Of a stretch of 64,000 nucleotides of DNA, positions 19,063-27,023 are shown in pieces (the stretch's first letter is position 1; the number at the start of each line of letters is the position of its first letter). The position numbers were made by a program, and so were the translations under genes. The notes under the pieces are model-generated. The model searched no databases, was not told the origin of the DNA, and saw nothing but the letters and a program-made list of their open reading frames with translations. Source of the DNA: Acidobacteriota bacterium (GTDB taxonomy: Bacteria; Acidobacteriota; Terriglobia; Terriglobales; Acidobacteriaceae); assembly GCA_013289765.1 (NCBI GenBank), contig JABCZI010000004.1, positions 1 through 64,000 on the forward strand. The letters run 5' to 3'.

Positions 19063-20274
19063 TCACCCCACCAGCAACGCCTTCAACCTGGATCCCCAAC
19101 GATCTCCCTGAAACCCGCGTGCCACGCGCGCCCGGTGTCCATAGTGAACCATGCCGAGCACCGTGGCGAATTCCGGCTCAGCCAACGACACCGGCATCTT
19201 GGCCAGCGGCGTAGGCCACGAGAGCCGTACCGCACGCCGCAATACCGACTCGGCCACATCGAAAATTCCTGGCAGCCGCGACCCTCCCCCGCTCAGGACG
19301 ATCCCGGCCAGGCATGCGTCGAACATTCCGCCCTGCCGCAAACTTTCGCGCAGCATTTCAAACAGTTCCCGGGCCCGCGGCTCCAGAATCTCCGCCACCA
19401 GCCGCTGCGGCAGCAGACGCGACGGCCGGTCGCCCACTGACGGCACCTCGACTTCGTTCCCTTCCGGGATCAGCGTGACGATCGCATTGCCATAAATTTT
19501 CTTGATTTTTTCCGCCTCCGCCAGCGGCGTACACATGCCCAACGACAAGTCGCTCGTGAAGTGATCTCCCCCTACTGGAATCACTCCGGTAAAAGCCACC
19601 GCTCCCTGCAGAAAGACAATCAGTTCGGTCGAACCCGCGCCCACATCGGCCAGACAAACTCCCAACTCCCGCTCGTCGGCCCGGAGGACGGAATCAGCCG
19701 CTGCCAGCGGTTCGAAAACAGTGTCATCCACATGCACACCTGCGCGATTCACTGCCGTGATCACGTTTTGCGCCGCGCTGGATGCACCGGTAACCAGATG
19801 AACTCTTACTTCCAGTCGCGCTGCCATCATGCCCAGCGGATCATGTACGCCCGCCTGCCCATCCAGAATGAATTCCTGTGGCAGCAAGTGCAGCACTTCG
19901 CGATCCGCCGGAAGCGGAATTGACCGCGCCTTCTCGACCGCTGCTTTGATTTCATCGCGCCCAATTTCTCTCGGTCGCGTGCCCACCGTGATGCCGCCAT
20001 GACTGTTGACACCGCGAATATGCGCTCCGCCAATGCCCACGATGGCGTGTTCCACAGCCGCGCCCGCCGTATCCTCGGCCGCTTCCACCGCTTTCTGAAT
20101 GGCCGCAACCGCTTTATCCAGGTCTACGATGACACCTTTGCGCGAGCCTCGCGATTCCGCCACGCCGTGGCCGCGATAGCGCAATCCGCCATCGGTGACC
20201 TCAACCATGAGCGCACAGGTTTTCGCGCTGCCTACGTCAATCGCGGTTAGAAAGCTTCCCTGCTGGTTCGCCAT
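19063..20274 (-). CDS. ftsA: cell division protein FtsA
   Basis: A 403-residue actin-fold ATPase that tethers FtsZ to the membrane and recruits later division proteins. The phosphate loop AIDVGSAKTCALM starts at residue 12, the family's 1C subdomain follows (SRGSRKGVIVDLDKA), the second phosphate motif is ADVGAGSTELIVF and the adenosine motif IVLSGGGSRLPG. The last 17 residues (GDRWGSRLKALLVG) could be the amphipathic membrane-targeting helix. It lies between ftsQ (95-base gap) and ftsZ. Confidence 0.97.
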   Translation of the reverse strand: MANQQGSFLTAIDVGSAKTCALMVEVTDGGLRYRGHGVAESRGSRKGVIVDLDKAVAAIQKAVEAAEDTAGAAVEHAIVGIGGAHIRGVNSHGGITVGTRPREIGRDEIKAAVEKARSIPLPADREVLHLLPQEFILDGQAGVHDPLGMMAARLEVRVHLVTGASSAAQNVITAVNRAGVHVDDTVFEPLAAADSVLRADERELGVCLADVGAGSTELIVFLQGAVAFTGVIPVGGDHFTSDLSLGMCTPLAEAEKIKKIYGNAIVTLIPEGNEVEVPSVGDRPSRLLPQRLVAEILEPRARELFEMLRESLRQGGMFDACLAGIVLSGGGSRLPGIFDVAESVLRRAVRLSWPTPLAKMPVSLAEPEFATVLGMVHYGHRARVARGFQGDRWGSRLKALLVG

Positions 20275-20369
20275 TCGTTATCGTTTCCCCAATTGGTTCT
20301 CCAACTCGTTTTCCAACTCGTGCATGGTTCGCTTTTGAACGTTTTTCCGCGCTGCTAGAAGCTCGCTTC

Positions 20370-21653
20370 TCACTGTCCTGCTCCCTGATTCGCCTGAGTC
20401 TTGGCCACCGCCGGACTGGGTTTCTGGCCACCGCTCGCAGGAAATTTCTTAGCCGTGGCAGACGCCGGTCTGGCTTTCGAAACCGTTTTCTTTGCGCTCG
20501 CGGATGACTTCGCGGGCTTCGCGGTTTTCTTTGCCCGCGTTCTCACAACCGGCTTCTTCGTGGCAGCCATCCCTGCTTTCGGATCGAGCTTCTTGGCCGC
20601 CAATTCGAAAGCCGGCTTCGGAATGGCACGCTCGTGCGGGCCAATGCGCGTCAGCAACGCCGCCGGCTTTACTCCCGCCGCTGCTGCCGCGTGCGCGACG
20701 CCCGGACTTAGCGCTGCCGTCTTCGCGGTCCGTTCCATGTCGGGATTCACGATAATCTGGTTGTCATAACGGAGATCGACGGACTCCAGCTTGTTAAACT
20801 GCTGGCGCCAGGCCTGCGCGTGCGTCACATAGATTTTGTAGCGCCGCAGATAATCCGACGACCCCAGATGCACCAGCACATCGCCCGCCGAATCATTTAC
20901 GCGCACTTTCACATCTTCCAGATCGGAGAGATCGGCTTCACTCAAGTCCTGCGAATAGCGCGCGCCGCCCGAATCCAGTTCCCTCACCATCTCGCTATAA
21001 GCTTTCATCCGCGGCGCGCGCGTCGAAAGCGGCTCTCCCGGATTCATCCCAAGGATCACCGGAAAAGAAAATTTGTGCTTCGGCGACAGCTCCATCAGGG
21101 TGCCGCCCACGTCAATCAAAAACATGCGAGGACCGACGCGCGCGAAGGCCACCGGAGTGCGCTCATGAACCTCAACTTTCAATCGGTTGGGCACAAAGCG
21201 CATCACGCTCGCCGATTCCACCCACGGAATCTGCTCCAGTTGCGCCTTCTGCTGTGCCAGCGGAATGAAAAAAATATTCCGTCCAATGTCCGCGCCCATC
21301 ACTTCCATGATTTGCGCCTTCGTCACGTTCTGCATGCCGGTGACTTCAATGTTGTCGCTGGATTCCACCCGGAAGCGCCACGAGCGTTCGCCGTAGTGAT
21401 ACAACCCGGCACAGCCGATTCCGGCTACACACAGAACCAGAGCCGCCACCACAGCCCAAAGCAGACGATTTGCAGTTTTTTTCGGAAGAGAGCTGCGGCG
21501 GGCGGAGACACGCTTTTGCCCGCGCATAAACGGAGATTCCTCATCCACATCAAGGTCTATAAGGCGCGCGTCGTCAATCTCCTCGCGCACACGTTCAGCG
21601 CTGGATGGGTACAACTCCTCCTGCAAGATGGTGGAACCCGGCTTCCGCGCCAT
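20370..21653 (-). CDS. ftsQ: cell division protein FtsQ/DivIB
   Basis: A 427-residue bitopic membrane protein. A basic cytoplasmic segment (about 1-65) is followed by one membrane helix (NRLLWAVVAALVLCVAGIG), then the POTRA domain (SDNIEVTGMQNVTKAQIMEV) and the beta domain (FLIDVGGTLMELSPKHKFSFP). FtsQ links early and late divisome proteins in the periplasm. The last 100 residues are an unusual Lys/Ala/Pro-rich tail that makes the protein longer than the usual 270-300 residues; part of it resembles histone H1-like repeats. It is first in the ftsQ-ftsA-ftsZ group. Confidence 0.93.
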   Translation of the reverse strand: MARKPGSTILQEELYPSSAERVREEIDDARLIDLDVDEESPFMRGQKRVSARRSSLPKKTANRLLWAVVAALVLCVAGIGCAGLYHYGERSWRFRVESSDNIEVTGMQNVTKAQIMEVMGADIGRNIFFIPLAQQKAQLEQIPWVESASVMRFVPNRLKVEVHERTPVAFARVGPRMFLIDVGGTLMELSPKHKFSFPVILGMNPGEPLSTRAPRMKAYSEMVRELDSGGARYSQDLSEADLSDLEDVKVRVNDSAGDVLVHLGSSDYLRRYKIYVTHAQAWRQQFNKLESVDLRYDNQIIVNPDMERTAKTAALSPGVAHAAAAAGVKPAALLTRIGPHERAIPKPAFELAAKKLDPKAGMAATKKPVVRTRAKKTAKPAKSSASAKKTVSKARPASATAKKFPASGGQKPSPAVAKTQANQGAGQ

Positions 21654-21818
21654 CAGTAGGGTCAGTTGTCGCTGTGAATCGCTGAGCCTTCAAACTATAA
21701 CTTCATTTTGAGACTAGAGACAGAAAAAACATCAAAGTTTTGCACAGCGGGGAATCGCATTGGACATCATCGGGAATTTGAAAAACGGATCGACTGGGAC
21801 GCAGCATAAAGGATGTAA

Positions 21819-21842
21819 GGGACGGGCGCCTTCGCCCGTCCC
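21819..21842. repeat. GC-rich perfect hairpin repeat
   Basis: A 10-bp perfect stem (GGGACGGGCG with CGCCCGTCCC) around CCTT, followed at once by a second GGGCGAAGCCC hairpin. It lies between ftsQ and the upstream gene, with no T-tract. It looks like an intergenic palindromic repeat rather than a terminator. Confidence 0.6.
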
Positions 21843-21892
21843 GGCCTGGGCGAAGCCCGGCCGTCCTGTAGCCGCACTCCTTTTAGCGCAAC

Positions 21893-21920
21893 AAAAAAGC
21901 GCGCGGATTTTTCTCCGCGC
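21893..21920 (-). terminator. rho-independent terminator after the gene at 21942-22478
   Basis: On the minus strand a GCGCGGA/TCCGCGC stem with a six-base loop runs into TTTTTT, 22 bases after the stop codon of the upstream gene. It implies that ftsQ has its own promoter. Confidence 0.8.
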
Positions 21921-21941
21921 CCGCCATTCAAAAACAAAATC

Positions 21942-22478
21942 CTAAATCGGCCCTAATCCTTCAACCTGCACCACCGGGGCCGAAATCCTAACCAAAGGCA
22001 TCTCTGGAATATTAATACGCGGGATCTCAACTCGCACTCTCGGGCAAATCACAGGAATCTTCCCCGCATCAAACGCCGCCGGCCAAAACCGAACCCGTGC
22101 GGTCTGCGCCTCAATCCGCGCCCGGTTAGCTTCCAATCGAGCCATCGCCGCCTCTTCCCGCGCCGACATCGCTTCAAGGCCCGCAAATCCGTTCTGCGCC
22201 CGCGCCATTCCAGTGTGCATCCGCGCCAAGGCAGTACTCATGCGGCACGAGGCAGTCTCATTCCGCGCAACAGCTGAGTTGGCCCTCGCCATGAACCAGT
22301 CAACCCGTCCCAAGGCCAGCGCCAGCACCGGCCCGGACCGGTCGGCAATTCGAGCCATCACACAATCCACATTCCGGTGCAGCCACGCAGCGCCGCCATC
22401 CTGATAGACGCCATTCAAACCCAGTGCCAGTACCCCAGCCACCAGCCATCCCCATGCCTGTGTCTGTGCTGATTTCAT
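21942..22478 (-). CDS. membrane-anchored helical protein of unknown function within the division cluster
   Basis: A 178-residue protein starting at an ATG with GGGAG 8 bases upstream. Residues 8-24 (WGWLVAGVLALGLNGVY) form one membrane span or uncleaved signal. The central 100 residues are an Ala/Arg/Met-rich helix with a recurring MAR motif (CVMARIA, WFMARAN, GMARAQN, AAMARLE) and an 11-residue-like spacing that suggests a coiled coil. The C-terminal 40 residues are beta-prone and rich in Pro, Ile and Val (PRINIPEMPLVRISAPVV). I know no named family. It is on the same strand as murC and ftsQ and lies between them, but has its own terminator. Confidence 0.75.
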   Translation of the reverse strand: MKSAQTQAWGWLVAGVLALGLNGVYQDGGAAWLHRNVDCVMARIADRSGPVLALALGRVDWFMARANSAVARNETASCRMSTALARMHTGMARAQNGFAGLEAMSAREEAAMARLEANRARIEAQTARVRFWPAAFDAGKIPVICPRVRVEIPRINIPEMPLVRISAPVVQVEGLGPI

Positions 22479-22617
22479 CGCGTTATCTCCCATCTGGCTG
22501 TTTGGACGAACCTGGTGGAAATCCGTTAGCAATGAATGATACGCGGCCAACGGCAAATTAGTTCCCGCCTCGTAGCAAAAAAATCATGTGGGGCAGCCGC
22601 CTTGGCTGTTCGGCCAG

Positions 22618-22641
22618 AGCCTGCCCTGAGCTTGCCGAAGG
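22618..22641. repeat. dispersed CCTGAGCTTGYCGAAGG repeat, copy 1
   Basis: AGCCTGCCCTGAGCTTGCCG followed by AAGG. It differs by one base from the copy inside murC (23598-23622). The inner CTGAGCTTG core is near-palindromic. Confidence 0.8.
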
Positions 22642-22709
22642 GGCGAAGCCTGGCCGCGCCGCACGCAAAACGCATTGGAGTTCACTCCAGCTGACGTCTT
22701 GAAGCAGAT

Positions 22710-22841
22710 TCACATTAGGGGGAGCACACCTTTGTTTATGATCGCTACTCCAACCGCTCTCACCCCTGCATTTCTCGCTTCTCTCTGGAGCCAATCTCGA
22801 AAGTCTGGCGTCGTGAGAACCTGCACTCGAGCTGTTTTCAT
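22710..22841 (-). pseudogene. truncated antitoxin-like ORF
   Basis: A 43-codon ORF with a strong ribosome-binding site (GGAGG, 5 bases before ATG). The first 27 residues (MKTARVQVLTTPDF, then RDWLQREARNAGV) look like the N-terminus of a small antitoxin family in which a basic beta-strand is followed by a helix. After AGV the sequence becomes unrelated and soon stops. In other frames nearby, KQRC and later helical-looking pieces suggest a frameshifted continuation. No toxin is adjacent. It could instead be a genuine short peptide gene. Confidence 0.4.
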
Positions 22842-22912
22842 CCCCGCCTCCAGCCTGCATATGAGCATGCACATGCTCACATGACATTTATCACTTGCTG
22901 GCGCCCCAAACC

Positions 22913-24367
22913 TTAGACCAGACCCGGAACCTTCAGCCCCGCTCCTCCCAGCTTTTCCAGAATCATGGGCCCCAACTGCGAAACGCTCCCCGCCCCCAGC
23001 GTCAGAATCATGTCCCCCTCGTGCGCCGCCTCGGCTGCCGCATCCACCGCCTCCGCAAAGGAGCTCGCATATCGTGCTTCTTTCCCACCCTTTTCCCGGA
23101 TTGCACTGGCCAAAGCTTCTCCGCTTACACCTTCGATCGGCTTCTCGCTCGCCGCATAGATGTCGAGCACGAACAGCGAGTCCGCCTCCCCGAACGCCGT
23201 CGTAAACTCTTCCATCAAATCCCGCGTACGGGTGTACCGGTGGGGCTGGAAAATTACATGCACTTTGCGGAATCCGCACGACCGCGCCGCCGCCAGCGTC
23301 GCCTTGATCTCCGTCGGATGATGCCCGTAATCGTCAATCACGCTCACGCCCGCTGCCCGTCCGCGCAGCTGAAACCGCCGGTCCACTCCGCGAAACTGGT
23401 CAAGCCCCGCGCGGATCGCATCCACCGGAACATCCAATCCCACACCCACCGCAATCGCCGCCGTCGCATTCAAAATGTTGTGAACCCCCGGCACATGGAG
23501 CGTGAACTCCCCCAGATCTTTTTTGCGATAGTGAACGTGAAAACGACTCATCGGATTCGGCGGGTGCCCCATTTCTCGCACGTTCTTCGCGCGAGAAAGC
23601 CTGCCCTGAGCTTGTCGAAGGGTGGGGACTTTGATCCAAAAATCCGACCCGCGCTTCGTTCCATACGTGACAGTCCGCCGCTGCGCCTGCGGCAACAACC
23701 GCCGCAGCATTGGATCGTCGTTGCACACCACGACCATGCCATAAAATGGTACGCGATCCATAAATTCCAAAAACGTTTTCTTCACGTCCCGCATGTTGCG
23801 GTAGCAATCCATGTGCTCGCGATCGATGTTGGTCACCACCGAAAGAATCGGCGACAGCTTCAGAAAAGACCGGTCACTCTCATCCGCCTCGGCCACCAGA
23901 TATTGCGACTTCCCCAGCCGCGCATTCGATCCCATCGCATCCACGCGCCCACCCACAACTACGGTCGGATCAAGCCCTCCTCCGGCCAACACCGCAGCAA
24001 CCATCGAAGTGGTCGTCGTCTTGCCATGCGTGCCAGCGATGGCGATGCCATACTTCAGTCGCATCAACTCCGCCAGCATCTCCGCCCGCCGAATCACCGG
24101 CACGTGCAACCTATGCGCCTCAACAACTTCAGGATTCTCCTGCGCAATCGCCGAACTCGTCACCACCACTTCAGCGCCGGAAATATGCTCCGCGCGATGC
24201 CCTTCAAACACCGCAGCTCCCAACCCCGCTAATCGCTGCGTGGCCGAAGAATTCTTTAAATCCGATCCCGACACCTTATACCCGAGATTCAGCAACACCT
24301 CGGCAATCCCGCTCATGCCGATCCCGCCAATCCCGACGAAATGTATCTGCTGAATCCTGGCGAACAT
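22913..24367 (-). CDS. murC: UDP-N-acetylmuramate--L-alanine ligase MurC
   Basis: The 484-residue first Mur ligase, adding L-alanine to UDP-MurNAc in the cytoplasm. The N-terminal Rossmann-like motif GIGGIGMSGIA is at 12-22, the ATP loop GTHGKTTTT at 112-120, the central YLVAEADESDRSFL near 156-169 and the C-terminal DDYGHHPTEIKA motif is intact. An insertion of about 25 residues (roughly 246-272) lies between TYGTKRGSDF and SRFHVHYRKK. Its TLRQAQGRL core is the translation of a dispersed DNA repeat. The gene is separated from murG by a paired inverted repeat. Confidence 0.97.
   Translation of the reverse strand: MFARIQQIHFVGIGGIGMSGIAEVLLNLGYKVSGSDLKNSSATQRLAGLGAAVFEGHRAEHISGAEVVVTSSAIAQENPEVVEAHRLHVPVIRRAEMLAELMRLKYGIAIAGTHGKTTTTSMVAAVLAGGGLDPTVVVGGRVDAMGSNARLGKSQYLVAEADESDRSFLKLSPILSVVTNIDREHMDCYRNMRDVKKTFLEFMDRVPFYGMVVVCNDDPMLRRLLPQAQRRTVTYGTKRGSDFWIKVPTLRQAQGRLSRAKNVREMGHPPNPMSRFHVHYRKKDLGEFTLHVPGVHNILNATAAIAVGVGLDVPVDAIRAGLDQFRGVDRRFQLRGRAAGVSVIDDYGHHPTEIKATLAAARSCGFRKVHVIFQPHRYTRTRDLMEEFTTAFGEADSLFVLDIYAASEKPIEGVSGEALASAIREKGGKEARYASSFAEAVDAAAEAAHEGDMILTLGAGSVSQLGPMILEKLGGAGLKVPGLV
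23598..23622. repeat. dispersed CCTGAGCTTGYCGAAGG repeat, copy 2, inside murC
   Basis: AGCCTGCCCTGAGCTTGTCG followed by AAGGG, in frame in murC, where it encodes residues around TLRQAQGRL. It matches copy 1 at 22618-22641 except for one base. Confidence 0.85.
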
Positions 24368-24380
24368 AAGTCAACTACTT

Positions 24381-24478
24381 GGCCACGGATCTGCACGGAT
24401 TCTCACGGATCAAAACCCAAATTAGAAAAACAAATAAATATAGGCTTATCCGTGAAGATCCGTGCAAATCCGTGGCTA
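24381..24478. repeat. paired inverted ATCCGTGG repeat between murG and murC
   Basis: The left arm (24381-24412) reads GGCCACGGATCTGCACGGAT and continues TTCTCACGGATC. The right arm (24446-24478) is its near-perfect reverse complement, ending GATCCGTGCAAATCCGTGGC then TA. About 33 bases of AT-rich sequence lie between the arms, so the transcript can form a long hairpin. The right arm supplies the murG stop codon. Confidence 0.9.
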
Positions 24479-25546
24479 ACTTTCTTCCAACCCCGCCACT
24501 CTCGCGGCCATCACCGCAATATCCCGCGCTGCATTAGGATGTGCCAAACTTCGCGCCGCCTCACTCATCAAATCCAGCCGTCGCGCATCGCCCAGCAACG
24601 CCGCAATCGTCTCTGCCAGCCACACCCCTTCCAACTTCATCTCCTCCACCACCACGGCCGCGCCCTCGCGCGCCAGCGCCTCCGCATTCACGCGTTGATG
24701 ATCGTCCGCCGCCCGCGGAAACGGCACAAAAATCGCCGGCTTCCCCGCCGCCGTGATCTCCGCCACCGTGCTCGCGCCGGAGCGGCACACTACCAAATCC
24801 GCGCGCGCAAATGCCGCGGGCATATCGTCAATAAACTTGAAAACCTCTGCAGATTCGCCCAGAGATTTGTACGCCGCCAGCGCGTCATTATAGTCACGCT
24901 CGCCCGTCTGATGAATGATGTGAATTCCCGGTGCCTGCCGCTGCAGCTCCGGCAGGCAGCGAATCATCGCCTCGTTAATCGCATGCGCTCCCTGACTTCC
25001 GCCAAACACCAGCAAAGTTGGCGTTCCTCCTCGTTTTGCCGGACTTTCAAAAAACGCCTGCCGCACCGGAACGCCCGTCACTTCCGCCCGACGGAAATAT
25101 TTCGCCGTCTCCTCAAAATGCACCGCGGCTCCGGAGACAAACTTCGCCACCATTCGATTGGCGAATCCCGGCACCACATTCGGTTCAAACGCAAGCGTCG
25201 GAATGTGCTTGACCACCGCCGCCAGCATCGCCGGTCCCGACGCATATCCCCCCACCCCAATCACCACATCCGGCGCAAACTCATTCAACATTCGCCCCGC
25301 GTCCCACACCGCGCGCGGCAAATCGAACGCCGTCTTCGCCCGCGTCATCAGGCTGACATTCTTCAGCGCCCCCACTCGCACCAGTTGCAGCGGATACCCC
25401 GCCGCCGGTACCAGACGGTTCTCGATCCCCCGCGCTGTCCCGATGAACAGCACCTCGGCCGCATAACTTTTCTTGAGTTCGTTGGCGATGGCCAGCGCAG
25501 GTATGACATGCCCGCCCGTTCCCCCGCCCGCCAGAATGGCCCGCAT
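24476..25546 (-). CDS. murG: UDP-N-acetylglucosamine--undecaprenyl-pyrophosphoryl-MurNAc-pentapeptide transferase MurG
   Basis: A 356-residue peripheral membrane glycosyltransferase that turns lipid I into lipid II. I start at the ATG of [17 protein letters not shown]; the frame upstream is open only because of a dispersed repeat. The N-terminal G-loop GGGTGGHV (6-13), the second loop [11 protein letters not shown], the acceptor-binding [10 protein letters not shown] and the UDP-GlcNAc motif [24 protein letters not shown] are all present. It follows ftsW by 136 bases, with a repeat between them. The stop codon is formed by the right arm of another repeat. Confidence 0.97.
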   Translation of the reverse strand: MRAILAGGGTGGHVIPALAIANELKKSYAAEVLFIGTARGIENRLVPAAGYPLQLVRVGALKNVSLMTRAKTAFDLPRAVWDAGRMLNEFAPDVVIGVGGYASGPAMLAAVVKHIPTLAFEPNVVPGFANRMVAKFVSGAAVHFEETAKYFRRAEVTGVPVRQAFFESPAKRGGTPTLLVFGGSQGAHAINEAMIRCLPELQRQAPGIHIIHQTGERDYNDALAAYKSLGESAEVFKFIDDMPAAFARADLVVCRSGASTVAEITAAGKPAIFVPFPRAADDHQRVNAEALAREGAAVVVEEMKLEGVWLAETIAALLGDARRLDLMSEAARSLAHPNAARDIAVMAARVAGLEES

Positions 25547-25559
25547 GCAGTGACTATAA

Positions 25560-25680
25560 AGGAATTGCTGATTGTTGATTGCTGATTGTTGATTAAGTGC
25601 CCCAGTCCCCAGTGCTCTGTGCTCTGCTGATATCTGGGCCTTCAATCAACAATCAGAAAGCATCAATCAACAATTGCCGT
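25560..25680. repeat. paired inverted GATTGTTGATT repeat between ftsW and murG
   Basis: Left arm 25560-25595: AATTGCTGATTGTTGATT followed by a second unit of the same seven-base pattern. Right arm 25642-25680: the inverse (TCAATCAACAATC and ATCAATCAACAATTGCCG). About 45 bases lie between. Copies elsewhere in the window: 26815, 28894, 35514 and 54198. Confidence 0.85.
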
Positions 25681-25682
25681 TC

Positions 25683-26774
25683 TCATTCTGCCTGCTTCGT
25701 AATATTCAGCAACACTCCCACGCACGCCAGCGTTACAAACAACGACGACCCTCCATAGGAAACAAGAGGTAAAGGAATCCCCTTCGTCGGCATCATTCCC
25801 AGCACCACACTAATATTGATGAATGCCTGCAGTACGACCATGCTCGTGATCCCCACAGCCAGATATCTTCCAAAAATGTCTTCCGTGCGCCACGAAGCCC
25901 GCATCCCTCGCCACAAGAAGATGGCAAACAGAGTAACCACGAAGATCGCGCCAACCAATCCCAACTCTTCCGCTGTGACGGCAAAGATGAAATCTGTGTG
26001 CGGCTCCGGCAAATAAAATAATTTCTGCTTCCCCTCCATCAGCCCAGTCCCGGTTATTCCACCGGTACCCACCGCGATCAGTGACTGAATAATGTGAAAC
26101 CCGGTCTTCTGCCGGTCGGCATAGGGATTCAGGAAAGCCAGAATGCGATCGCGCCGCCAGCTCACATGAAAAATCAAAAAATAAAGCGGCAGCAAGGATG
26201 CTCCGAATGCGTACCCAAAATATCGCAGCCGCATTCCCGCGACATACAAGATGCAGGCCGCAATTCCGGCGCACGCGATGGCCGTACCCAGATCGGGCTG
26301 CAACACGATCAATCCCAGTAACAGCAATACGGGCGCAGCCGCTGGGGCCAGCGTGTTGCGCCAGTCATCCATCGTATTCACGCGGCCTTCCAGAAAATAC
26401 GCGAGAAATAAAATCAGGAGAGGCTTCGCCAGTTCCGAGGGCTGAAAGGAAAATCCTCCGGCGTGTATCCACCGATGCGTATTGTGCGTCCGGTCCAGGA
26501 AAAAGACAGAAATGAGCAAAAGCGTTGTAATCCCCAACGACGAAAATACCAGCGCCGGATTCTTGTAGCGGCGGTAATCCACCCGCATCGCCACCACCAT
26601 CGCCACCAACCCCGCCGCCGCCCAGACCAACTGCCTCAACAAGAAGGCATATGGCGATCCAAACCGCTCCCGCGCCATCACCGCCGACGCCGAAAACACC
26701 ATCACCAGCCCTACAAACACCAGCAACATAGTGACGGTAAACAGCCAGCGATCCACACTCACCCGCTTTGCCAT
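25683..26774 (-). CDS. ftsW: peptidoglycan glycosyltransferase FtsW
   Basis: A 363-residue polytopic SEDS-family protein with about ten membrane spans, which polymerises lipid II at the septum together with a transpeptidase. Family landmarks include HTHRWI-type sequence (NTHRWIHAGGFSFQPSELAK), the long periplasmic loop with GTGLMEGKQKLFYLPEPHTD, DFIFAVTAEELG and the C-terminal GMMPTKGIPLPLVSYGGSS. It is placed between murD and murG as in typical cell-wall clusters, although an island now separates it from murD. The upstream region has no strong ribosome-binding site. Confidence 0.97.
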   Translation of the reverse strand: MAKRVSVDRWLFTVTMLLVFVGLVMVFSASAVMARERFGSPYAFLLRQLVWAAAGLVAMVVAMRVDYRRYKNPALVFSSLGITTLLLISVFFLDRTHNTHRWIHAGGFSFQPSELAKPLLILFLAYFLEGRVNTMDDWRNTLAPAAAPVLLLLGLIVLQPDLGTAIACAGIAACILYVAGMRLRYFGYAFGASLLPLYFLIFHVSWRRDRILAFLNPYADRQKTGFHIIQSLIAVGTGGITGTGLMEGKQKLFYLPEPHTDFIFAVTAEELGLVGAIFVVTLFAIFLWRGMRASWRTEDIFGRYLAVGITSMVVLQAFINISVVLGMMPTKGIPLPLVSYGGSSLFVTLACVGVLLNITKQAE

Positions 26775-26814
26775 GGGAATTCATTTCACCACGGAGTCGC
26801 CGCGACACCGAGAA

Positions 26815-26853
26815 TGAATTGCTGATTGTTAAGTTCCTGCTGTTGATTCTCTT
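26815..26853. repeat. single-arm GATTGTTGATT-type repeat
   Basis: AATTGCTGATTGTTAAG followed by CTGCTGTTGATTC. This partial copy of the family at 25560-25680 lies upstream of ftsW. Confidence 0.6.
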
Positions 26854-27023
26854 GGTTCCGAACTGGCGCATTCTCCGCTTACTCTACATTCGTCTTTAAT
26901 CGATAGCCGCCGATGCACCTGGCTTTTCAGCGGACAACCCTTAGTGCTCCGCATGAATCCCTATCTCCATGCAATAGGGGCGCGCTCATAGATTCCGACT
27001 GGGGCGGGACAGTGAGCGGTTAA

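Larger units (their letters stand above)
22479..22912. other. murC-downstream intergenic region (434 bp) with repeat and gene remnant
   Basis: This gap between murC and the unknown membrane gene holds a dispersed CTGAGCTTGYCGAAGG repeat (22618-22641) and a short antitoxin-like ORF (22710-22841), annotated separately. The rest has no recognisable gene. Confidence 0.5.

Noticed and set aside
22895..25585. Two plus-strand ORFs of more than 400 codons opposite murC and murG
   Set aside because: Antisense of recognised Mur enzymes; composition dominated by Arg, His and Pro as expected from a GC-rich shadow frame.
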